From CAZEAN01 sp964510225 (GTDB taxonomy: Bacteria > Planctomycetota > Planctomycetia > Isosphaerales > Isosphaeraceae), in the NCBI GenBank assembly GCA_964510225.1, contig CAZEAN010000170.1, positions 1-10,344 on the forward strand: a stretch of DNA of 10,344 bases. The letters are read 5' to 3'. The notes beneath the pieces were generated by a model that saw only the letters and a list, made by a program, of their open reading frames with translations, was not told where the DNA came from and did not search any database. The position numbers and the translations under genes were made by a program. Below are positions 5,641 to 10,344 of the stretch, piece after piece; position 1 is the stretch's first letter; every line of letters begins with the position of its first letter.

Positions 5641-6755
5641 TTTCTGATTTCATTGTAGATTTCATCAGGAAAGCGATCGAGTTCGCCATCGATCAAACCG
5701 ATCCAAGAACGTGCGAGATCACCGGGCTTGAGAAAGGAAAGGAAGGAGACGAGAGATGTCGTGGGCCGAGGATTGATTTCAAGGACCACAGGGCTTTGGT
5801 GCTCGTTAAGGACGTAATCGACTCCGACCCAGCCGCGGAGCCCGGGGATTGCCCCGACTGCCTGCGAGATAGCCTCAACCTCGGCTTCGTGGAAGCGGAC
5901 CGGTGCGATGCTCCCTCGATAGGATACCTGTTGTCGATCAACCTGGATCTCTTGGTTGGCAAATCCCAAGATGTGAGGACGACCGACGCCACTGACAAGG
6001 ACAGATGCACTCCGAGCTGTACCCGGAACCCAAGGCTGAACGATTGCCAACTCGGGTTGCCAGTCAGGATCAGGCCATGCCGATTCCCCTTCCAAGCGAT
6101 AGGTATCAAGGGACCCGGCGCCATCGATCGGTTTCAAGACGACTGGATGTTCGATCTCGGCGTCTGTGTCGTCTCTGTCGTCTGTGTCGTCTCTGGTTGT
6201 GGGATTGTCGAGGGATTGGGAATTGCCGAGAATCGGGGCGAGGGTGCTGGCGGGGAATCTCCAACGCTGGGGCCATCCTCGGGCTGGGTTTACGACCCGA
6301 GTTGGCGGGGTGGAGACATTCGCACGGTATAATCGTTCGAAGGTCTGTAGCTTGTTGCCCGCCGTCGCAATCGCCTCCGGGGTCGAACCGAGGGACTGTC
6401 CACCGACCTGATCAATCAATCGTGCACGATCGAAGAGAAGACGATCGGTCTCGGGCGCAATCACCAGGGTATAATCGGCGTCGGCCGCTAGGATTTTCAA
6501 ACGTGGGCGTTCGTTACCGGCACTGACGGGGATCGTCTGCCAAGGTCCGGGCTCGTGGGGAAATCGATCATCGAGCGTCATTAAGACGTGGGACTCTGGG
6601 AGTGCTGCAAACTCGCGGACAAGAGCCCGACGCATCGCCGACCCTTCGGCAGCCCAGCTCGGAGGCAGCGACTCACCCGCAAAGCCACCTCCGGTGACGA
6701 ACTCATGGATTACAATGGATCGACGTTGATTCGTCCCGGAGCCCGAGATGGCCAT
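5601..6755 (-). CDS. ATP-grasp ligase of the methanofuran/tetrahydromethanopterin gene set (MfnD/ORF17-like)
   Basis: A 384-residue ATP-grasp ligase. The N-terminal domain begins IVIHEFVTGGGFAGE (14-28), a signature of this C1-associated subfamily. The ATP-binding part has VVLKPIDGAGSLDTY (205-219), with the ATP-contacting Lys and glycine loop, IVQPWVPGTARSASVLV (238-254) and the metal-binding LEINPRPTTS (325-334). Archaeal MfnD ligates glutamate to tyramine; methylofuran is reported to contain tyrosine and a long polyglutamate chain, so this enzyme probably adds glutamate to an aromatic amine or amino acid (inference). It is longer than archaeal MfnD, partly from an acidic insert at 178-202 with a duplicated RDDTD unit. 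In-frame ATGs lie at 6779, 6764 and 6755; 6755 is closest to the conserved start, and all three overlap the start of the divergent HisA-like gene. Confidence 0.85.
   Translation of the reverse strand: MAISGSGTNQRRSIVIHEFVTGGGFAGESLPPSWAAEGSAMRRALVREFAALPESHVLMTLDDRFPHEPGPWQTIPVSAGNERPRLKILAADADYTLVIAPETDRLLFDRARLIDQVGGQSLGSTPEAIATAGNKLQTFERLYRANVSTPPTRVVNPARGWPQRWRFPASTLAPILGNSQSLDNPTTRDDTDDRDDTDAEIEHPVVLKPIDGAGSLDTYRLEGESAWPDPDWQPELAIVQPWVPGTARSASVLVSGVGRPHILGFANQEIQVDRQQVSYRGSIAPVRFHEAEVEAISQAVGAIPGLRGWVGVDYVLNEHQSPVVLEINPRPTTSLVSFLSFLKPGDLARSWIGLIDGELDRFPDEIYNEIRKHYDDSKSTKITL
6162..6195. repeat. 18-bp tandem duplication inside the ATP-grasp gene
   Basis: GTCTGTGTCGTCTCTGTC is followed directly by a second copy of its first 16 bases. 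On the coding strand it encodes two six-residue units, RDDTDD and RDDTDA, inside a disordered acidic insert just before the ATP-binding lysine. A nine-base sub-period is also visible, consistent with growth by replication slippage. Confidence 0.75.
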
Positions 6756-7512
6756 CCGAGTCATCCCCGTTCTCGACATTAAGGCCGGTCGTGTGGTGGC
6801 GGCAGTCGCGGGTAACCGTGATCATTATGCGCCGCTCGGCGGCGATCCCGATGGACCGTCCTCCGATCCGGTGATGCAAGCGGTCCGCCTCCGGACCTTG
6901 TTCGAATCCCTCGGCATCCCGCAACCGATCCCATTCTATGTTGCCGACCTTGATGCGATCGAGGGAGATTTGCCTCGGCTCGACCTGATTAGCCAGCTCT
7001 CGAAGATTGGGATCGAAGTCTGGATCGATTCCGGCGTGCAATCGGCGCTTGATGTACCCCCCTTGTTCGAAGCAGGCGCTTCCGTAGTGATCCTCGGACT
7101 CGAGACCCTCGCTGGTCCTGAGGAACTGAAGATGATTTTGGAAGCGCACCCTCCTGATCGAATCGCGTTTAGCCTCGATCTCTGGAACGGGAAATTGCTC
7201 CGACGGGAGAAGGCCGACTGGCCAACCGATCAGCCTCGAGAACTCGCCGAGTTCGTGATTGATCTTGGACTCAGGACGCTGTTGATGATTGATCTCCAAC
7301 AAACGGGGACCGGGGAAGGGACGGGTCTGGAAGGGTTACTCCAAGACCTCCACTCCTCGAACCAAGAGGTACAATTGATCCCCGGTGGAGGAATCGCCAA
7401 TGTCGAGGAACTCCGTCGCCTCAGAGCGCTCGGAGCGGGGGCTGCCCTGGTTGGCGCTGCACTCCGAGATGGTCGGATTGGCGTCGAAGAACTCCGAGAT
7501 CTTCAAAGCTAG
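6748..7512 (+). CDS. HisA/HisF-related TIM-barrel protein of the C1 cofactor cluster
   Basis: A 254-residue (beta/alpha)8 protein related to HisA (phosphoribosylformimino-AICAR-phosphate isomerase). Features are IRVIPVLDIKAGRVV (3-17) with the first catalytic-type Asp at 10, a second at 144 in FSLDLWNGKL, the phosphate-gripping IPGGGI (211-216), and GAALVGAALRDGRI (231-244). The VAAVAGNRDHYAPL segment (17-30) after the first strand is typical of the HisA-related paralogues in archaea and in planctomycete/methylotroph C1 clusters rather than true HisA, so a role in methylofuran or tetrahydromethanopterin synthesis is likelier than histidine synthesis; the reaction is not known to me. The start is fixed by the first beta strand and cannot be moved downstream. 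It overlaps the divergent ATP-grasp start by at least 8 bp and ends 10 bp before a convergent gene. Confidence 0.85.
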   Translation: MAIRVIPVLDIKAGRVVAAVAGNRDHYAPLGGDPDGPSSDPVMQAVRLRTLFESLGIPQPIPFYVADLDAIEGDLPRLDLISQLSKIGIEVWIDSGVQSALDVPPLFEAGASVVILGLETLAGPEELKMILEAHPPDRIAFSLDLWNGKLLRREKADWPTDQPRELAEFVIDLGLRTLLMIDLQQTGTGEGTGLEGLLQDLHSSNQEVQLIPGGGIANVEELRRLRALGAGAALVGAALRDGRIGVEELRDLQS

Positions 7513-7533
7513 CTCCGAGCTTTCAATCGGAGT
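7512..7533. terminator. Bidirectional hairpin between convergent genes
   Basis: CTCCGA (7513-7518), an 8-base loop and TCGGAG (7527-7532), plus a flanking G-T wobble, form a 6-7 bp stem starting right at the HisA-like stop codon and reaching into the last codons of the convergent gene. No T-run follows on either strand, so intrinsic termination would be weak. Confidence 0.3.
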
Positions 7534-7894
7534 CCGAATCAACCGGGGGTTCGAAGGGTAACGGCGGGGTTTCGGTTACAGGATGATCGAGCGATTCGAG
7601 CTGAAGTCGGAGTGAGTTGTTTTCTTGTTCGAGGAGATCGACCTCAGCTCGAAGACTGACGATCACCGATTGCGGATCCGGATGACTTTGTCCCGGATTG
7701 TTGACCCCGAGTAGGTACATGTTGAGTTGCCTCGTTGCGTCCTGTGCATACTGGGCGCTCGCAGTTGCCCGGGCCTTCTGTCGTTGCATTTCCTGGAAGA
7801 GGAATCGAAAAGGGATCGCGACGATCACCAGGAGTGCGATCCCTTTCAAGAGAGACTGAACCGACTTGACTGCTTCAGGTGATTGGGTGGACAT
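7523..7894 (-). CDS. Small membrane-anchored coiled-coil protein, unknown
   Basis: A 123-residue protein that I do not recognise. Residues 1-14 are hydrophilic, 15-34 form one transmembrane helix (SLLKGIALLVIVAIPFRFLF), then a basic QRQKARATASAQYAQ helix, and at about 78-100 a heptad-like coiled coil (VSLRAEVDLLEQENNSLRLQLESL). The tail is Pro-rich and acidic (PPLPFEPPVDSDSD). It resembles a signal-anchored protein with its coiled coil outside the membrane. The start is well supported: GGAG lies 5 bases before the ATG (CTCC at 7900-7903 on the plus strand). It converges on the HisA-like gene with a 10-bp gap and is not part of that operon, so no functional link is implied. Confidence 0.7.
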   Translation of the reverse strand: MSTQSPEAVKSVQSLLKGIALLVIVAIPFRFLFQEMQRQKARATASAQYAQDATRQLNMYLLGVNNPGQSHPDPQSVIVSLRAEVDLLEQENNSLRLQLESLDHPVTETPPLPFEPPVDSDSD

Positions 7895-7899
7895 AGAAG

Positions 7900-7903
7900 C
7901 TCC
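7900..7903 (-). promoter_or_regulatory. Ribosome binding site (GGAG) of the coiled-coil membrane protein gene
   Basis: GGAG on the minus strand, 5 bases upstream of the ATG at 7894. It confirms the start and supports the reality of this otherwise unrecognised gene. Confidence 0.55.
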
Positions 7904-7998
7904 GCCATTGGAGTCTGGATGAATTAGTCAAACGGACGACCGACTGAATCAAAAGGCAACGCTCAGGGTGCTTCAGGGTCAGGGTTCGTTTGTTCGAG

Positions 7999-8020
7999 CA
8001 ACAATCCATTGTTGATGGAT
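7999..8020. promoter_or_regulatory. Overlapping palindromes, possible operator
   Basis: CAACAAT-cc-ATTGTTG (7999-8014) is a perfect 7-bp dyad with a 2-bp centre. It overlaps ATCCAT-tgttg-ATGGAT (8004-8020). The first has the form of a dimeric repressor site; the two could also be alternative RNA hairpins. It lies about 105 bp upstream of the coiled-coil gene and 213 bp upstream of the DUF3179 gene. Confidence 0.3.
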
Positions 8021-8216
8021 CCGTTCCCGCCACCGTACAATCACTGCGATAGCGAGGATTGCTCACCCTTCCAGAGGAAGGAAAAACTTCTGAGATTCAG
8101 AGTCTAACTCACCCCACGTTACTCCGCGAGCCACTGTTAAGACCCTCACACCTAAGATTCCGCCAATCGCCCAGGGTTTGTATTTCCTCCCTCCCTAGTC
8201 AACCGGGATCGTTCTA

Positions 8217-8308
8217 GGCCTCGCTTGAAGAAGTGAGGCCCGGACTCTCCCCAGTCCACGCCCATAAGACTGGTGGAACTCGACCCATTGATGGGTCTGA
8301 GAGACCAG
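8217..8308 (+). promoter_or_regulatory. Structured RNA leader of the DUF3179 gene (candidate)
   Basis: Three hairpins follow one another. Hairpin 1 (8217-8240): GGCCTCGCTT / AAGTGAGGCC, a 10-bp stem with one G-U pair and a GAAG tetraloop. Hairpin 2 (8242-8257): GGACT / AGTCC with a 6-base loop. Hairpin 3 (8270-8308): an outer CTGGT / ACCAG helix enclosing GACCCAT / ATGGGTC; an alternative GGTCT-gag-AGACC (8294-8306) would compete with it. The possible GTG start (8233) lies in the 3' arm of hairpin 1, so the structure could control translation, or be an untranslated leader if ATG 8335 is the start. Confidence 0.42.
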
Positions 8309-9357
8309 CAAAGAGAAAGGCAATCCGGATTCGCATGTTTTTGATCTTGAGCGTTGTTGTCGTCGCAGTCAGTGCTTTTCTCACGATCATGCTGATGAAC
8401 CAGAGCACTCCACTTGATGTCCTCAAGGACGCCGAGCCGGACTCAAGGGCGGTCGGCGAGACCTTTCGACCCCGGCTTATGGCCGAGAACCCGGAAGACC
8501 CCGTACTTCAAGTACCGGTGATCTCAGCGCTCGAGAGTCGCGTCCGTGACCTGGAATACGTTGTCGGCGTCCGAGTCGGAGATCAAGCGCGTGCTTACCC
8601 GATCAACATGCTCAGCGACCCCAAAGTAGAGATCCTCAATGATGAATTAGGAGGGCTCCCGATTGCCGTCACCTGGTGTGACCTCTGCCAGGCGGCACTG
8701 GTTTTCGATCGAGAAATTGATGGCCAGGTCCTCACCTTGTTCGTTACCCGAGCGATCTGGAAGGGAAACATGGTGATGGCCGATGTCGAGACAAGCTCAG
8801 CCTGGCTCCAGCTCACTGGTCAGTGTAAGGCGGGAGAATTCAAGGGGAAAACGCTACGACCTGTTTCATCGGTCGTCCTCGATTGGGCATCGTGGCGTGA
8901 GGCCAACCCGACTACCACGGTATTAAATCTACCGAGAGTCACCGGTAACTACGTTCATCACCCCGACTTTAGTGGGTTTCCAGCCGAAGCTCAGTTCTTC
9001 GATCGGTTCGTGGTCGGAGTGGCGTTGGATGATGTGACTCGAACGTGGCGGTTCGCCCAACTCCGCAGGAATCCTGTCCTCAACGAACAGGTTGGCGAAC
9101 AACCTCTTGTTGTTTCATTTGATCGTCGGAGTAGCTCGGCCCGGGTTTTCGACCGCAGGGTCGGCTCTCAGTTACTTACTTTTCAACAAGATGCCAACAG
9201 TACCGATCTGATTGATGATCTGACCGGTACGCGCTGGAACCAAGTAACCGGTTTAGCGGTTGAAGGGACGCTCATTAATGAACAACTAAAGCCAATTCCA
9301 GCTACTGTCACGCTTGAGGAAGCTTGGCAAAGGATTTACAATTCTATTGAATATTGA
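8233..9357 (+). CDS. DUF3179 domain protein, membrane-anchored
   Basis: From GTG 8233 this is 374 residues; from ATG 8335 it is 340. Numbering from ATG 8335, a transmembrane segment (1-21) is followed by an exported domain of the DUF3179 family: YPINML (88-93), ILNDELGGLPIAVTWCDLCQAALVFDREIDG (100-130) with the diagnostic CxxC at 115/118, SAWLQLTGQCKAG (155-167) and YVHHPDF (206-212). In the family the second block is usually W-x-x-x-TG-x-A-I/V-x-G, so Cys164 here is unusual. Function is unknown; the CxxC and His residues suggest metal or redox chemistry outside the membrane (inference). The longer start supplies a basic KRKAIRIR stretch before the helix, as expected for a signal anchor, while the hairpins around 8217-8308 argue for a noncoding leader. 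The start is therefore unresolved. It ends 4 bp from the convergent lipoprotein gene. Confidence 0.85.
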   Translation: MRPGLSPVHAHKTGGTRPIDGSERPAKRKAIRIRMFLILSVVVVAVSAFLTIMLMNQSTPLDVLKDAEPDSRAVGETFRPRLMAENPEDPVLQVPVISALESRVRDLEYVVGVRVGDQARAYPINMLSDPKVEILNDELGGLPIAVTWCDLCQAALVFDREIDGQVLTLFVTRAIWKGNMVMADVETSSAWLQLTGQCKAGEFKGKTLRPVSSVVLDWASWREANPTTTVLNLPRVTGNYVHHPDFSGFPAEAQFFDRFVVGVALDDVTRTWRFAQLRRNPVLNEQVGEQPLVVSFDRRSSSARVFDRRVGSQLLTFQQDANSTDLIDDLTGTRWNQVTGLAVEGTLINEQLKPIPATVTLEEAWQRIYNSIEY

Positions 9358-9361
9358 TTTG

Positions 9362-9817
9362 CTAAAAAGGTGTAACAGCGAACGGAACTTCAAGAGAGTC
9401 ACCATCGATGGTGAGATAGACTGTTCCGCTGATCTCGTCATAATCGTAGTCGCCGGGTGCAGTCGCATATCGTCCTGAAGTTTCGTCTCCGCTTGTGCCT
9501 TGGGGGCGGATCGAGACCCCGGTCATTTCTCGGACGGGAGTTTTAATATCGAGAGTCACATTGGACGGCAGCGGTGACATCGGCGATTCCAGATCGAGAC
9601 TGAGAAAGTAAACCGCGAGAACGACTTGATCAAACCCTCCTTCACGGACGACTTCAACGAATCCAACTTCACCGATCGGGTTTGCAAGGCTCCCGTGTGG
9701 ACCGGTTTTGGGCGCTTTGTCGGGGCTTAGAGGTTCGTTACCTCCACCACAACCCGAGCAGATCCCCAAAGCAATCACCAGGAAACTTGTACCAAGACGA
9801 ATGGCACCATGAATCAT
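9362..9817 (-). CDS. Small predicted lipoprotein, companion of the DUF1559 gene
   Basis: A 151-residue secreted lipoprotein. The N-terminus MIHGAIRLGTSFLVIALGICSGCGGG has a hydrophobic signal sequence and a lipobox-like end, with Cys23 (ICSGC) as the likely lipidated residue, then a glycine-rich spacer and a soluble domain of about 110 residues with beta-rich character (VGFVEVVREGGFDQVVLAVYFL, then GTVYLTIDGDSLEVPFAV at the end). No named family is recognised. Small lipoproteins of this kind commonly sit just after DUF1559 genes in planctomycetes. ATG 9817 is chosen because GGAG lies 9 bases upstream and the signal peptide starts there; a longer frame reaches 9889 but would bury the signal sequence. 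It is 119 bp downstream of the DUF1559 stop. Confidence 0.75.
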   Translation of the reverse strand: MIHGAIRLGTSFLVIALGICSGCGGGNEPLSPDKAPKTGPHGSLANPIGEVGFVEVVREGGFDQVVLAVYFLSLDLESPMSPLPSNVTLDIKTPVREMTGVSIRPQGTSGDETSGRYATAPGDYDYDEISGTVYLTIDGDSLEVPFAVTPF

Positions 9818-9826
9818 GCGACCAAA

Positions 9827-9830
9827 CTCC
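9827..9830 (-). promoter_or_regulatory. Ribosome binding site (GGAG) of the lipoprotein gene
   Basis: GGAG on the minus strand (CTCC on plus), 9 bases before the ATG at 9817. It fixes the start at the signal peptide and rejects the upstream in-frame start at 9889. Confidence 0.5.
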
Positions 9831-9874
9831 AGACCTTGTGGATTGAGCCAATTGGGTGGTAGGGATGAGAAATG

Positions 9875-9902
9875 ATCGGGACCACACAACAGTAGTCCCG
9901 AT
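9875..9902 (-). terminator. Hairpin between the DUF1559 and lipoprotein genes
   Basis: A perfect 8-bp stem, ATCGGGAC (9875-9882) and GTCCCGAT (9895-9902), with a 12-base loop, 34 bp after the DUF1559 stop. On the minus strand it is followed by catttctc, only mildly T-rich. It may end most DUF1559 transcripts while letting some continue into the lipoprotein gene. Confidence 0.42.
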
Positions 9903-9936
9903 ATTCCTCAATCTGCGACGAAGTCCTTTGCTTGCC

Positions 9937-10344
9937 TTAGAACTGGTCGGCTGAGACCACTTCGCGGCCGGCTCGGGTGCCGATAGCTCGCCAGATGAAG
10001 GTGTCAGTGGAATCCTTGGAGAATCGGACTGAACCATCACCGAAGAGGGTATTCACACCGCCTGGGTGTTCGCTTCGGGCACTGATGATGCCGTGCTCGC
10101 TAGGAACATCGGCGATGCTTGTCCCCACGGTACAGTCGACACCATTCCAGTTCGGAGGTGCAACGTGGTTGTACAGTGAGGCAATGTACCAGGCGAAGGC
10201 CCAACCGTCGGAGAAGTCGTCACCGAAGCTCGGGTTGGGGGCATAGCGACCTTGCTGGTAGAAGATCGAGTTTGATGGCGGTTGCAAGCAGGTTTGGAAG
10301 AGATTGTTAGCGTCCGCGACCGGGTCGAAGGTGGGTGTGAAGTC
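9937..10344 (-). CDS. DUF1559 (prepilin-like) protein, C-terminal fragment (cut by right edge)
   Basis: The frame is open through the right window edge; 135 C-terminal residues are visible, starting DFTPTFDPVADANNLFQTC. It carries the H-x9-DG C-terminal signature (HPGGVNTLFGDGSVRF) followed by the family ending SKDSTDTFIWRAIGTRAGREVVSADQF. DUF1559 proteins are a very large planctomycete family with an N-terminal type IV prepilin-like methylation motif (beyond the edge here) and are thought to be exported, pseudopilin-like cell-surface proteins; their function is not established. The SxFxSxHPGG block typical of the family is partly replaced by IISARSEHPGG. The gene is followed by a hairpin and the lipoprotein gene on the same strand. 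Confidence 0.93.
   Translation of the reverse strand, partial: DFTPTFDPVADANNLFQTCLQPPSNSIFYQQGRYAPNPSFGDDFSDGWAFAWYIASLYNHVAPPNWNGVDCTVGTSIADVPSEHGIISARSEHPGGVNTLFGDGSVRFSKDSTDTFIWRAIGTRAGREVVSADQF

Larger units (their letters stand above)
7895..8232. other. Divergent intergenic region with several dyads
   Basis: A 338-bp gap between divergent genes with no credible coding frame. It contains overlapping dyads at 7999-8020, a CCTTCC-aga-GGAAGG hairpin (8067-8081), a TCTGA-gat-TCAGA hairpin (8089-8101) and, at its right end, the strong hairpin listed separately. I found no convincing sigma-70 promoter for either flanking gene, though both promoters should be here. Confidence 0.4.

Noticed and set aside
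5637..6332. 231-residue open frame on the plus strand.
   Set aside because: It lies fully inside the ATP-grasp gene on the other strand, has no recognisable motif and reflects the GC-rich antisense frame.
6703..7302. 199-residue open frame on the minus strand.
   Set aside because: Antisense to the well-supported HisA-like gene; composition is that of a shadow frame.
1..10344. CRISPR arrays, insertion sequences, att sites, rRNA or tRNA genes.
   Set aside because: No regularly spaced direct repeats, no transposase or integrase motifs, no terminal inverted repeats with target duplications, and no RNA gene signatures were seen.

Overview
The window looks like chromosomal DNA of a planctomycete, most likely of the Isosphaeraceae/Gemmataceae type. 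Three things point there. A DUF1559 protein with the H-x9-DG C-terminal motif enters from the right edge, next to a small lipoprotein. The left edge carries the N-terminal unit (DRDLLFGLLALQ...) that I know from planctomycete Ser/Thr kinase-like proteins. In the middle is a set of methanofuran/methylofuran-type cofactor genes, which among bacteria occur mainly in methylotrophic proteobacteria and planctomycetes. The DNA is moderately GC-rich, and many genes lack a Shine-Dalgarno sequence. The phylum call is firm; the family call is inference.

Layout. 1-190 (-): start of a kinase-like gene cut by the left edge. 191-625: intergenic. 626-829 (+): possible small membrane protein. 834-1583 (-): J-domain protein with an unrecognised C-terminal domain. 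1738-2145 (+): CrcB/Fluc fluoride channel. 2146-2343: spacer with a good sigma-70-like promoter at 2242-2270. 2344-3867 (+): likely operon of a DUF6580-type membrane protein, an MfnB-type furan synthase and a tiny DUF2256 zinc-binding protein. 6755-3844 (-): likely operon of an ATP-grasp ligase, a hydantoinase/MfnF-type protein and an amino-acid-kinase/MfnE-type protein, whose end overlaps the DUF2256 gene tail to tail. 6748-7512 (+): HisA-like TIM barrel whose start overlaps the start of the divergent ATP-grasp gene. 7523-7894 (-): small membrane-anchored coiled-coil protein. 7895-8232: intergenic with several dyads. 8233-9357 (+): membrane-anchored DUF3179 protein with a hairpin-rich start region. 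9362-9817 (-): small lipoprotein. 9937-10344 (-): C-terminus of a DUF1559 protein, cut by the right edge.

How the genes work together. The central 4.6 kb (2922-7512) holds homologues of four consecutive functions of archaeal methanofuran assembly: MfnB makes the furan phosphate from two triose phosphates, an MfnE-like kinase activates the aminomethylfuran phosphate, an MfnF-like enzyme condenses it with a glutamyl-aromatic acceptor, and an ATP-grasp ligase is suited to making that acceptor. A HisA-like enzyme of unknown role completes the set. This should supply the C1 carrier of the tetrahydromethanopterin-linked formaldehyde oxidation pathway. No C1 enzymes (fae, mch, fhc) are in the window, so they must lie elsewhere. 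The most interesting points are the unassigned partners in this cluster (HisA-like, DUF6580, DUF2256), the promoter-less head-to-head overlap at 6748-6755, and the structured leader of the DUF3179 gene.
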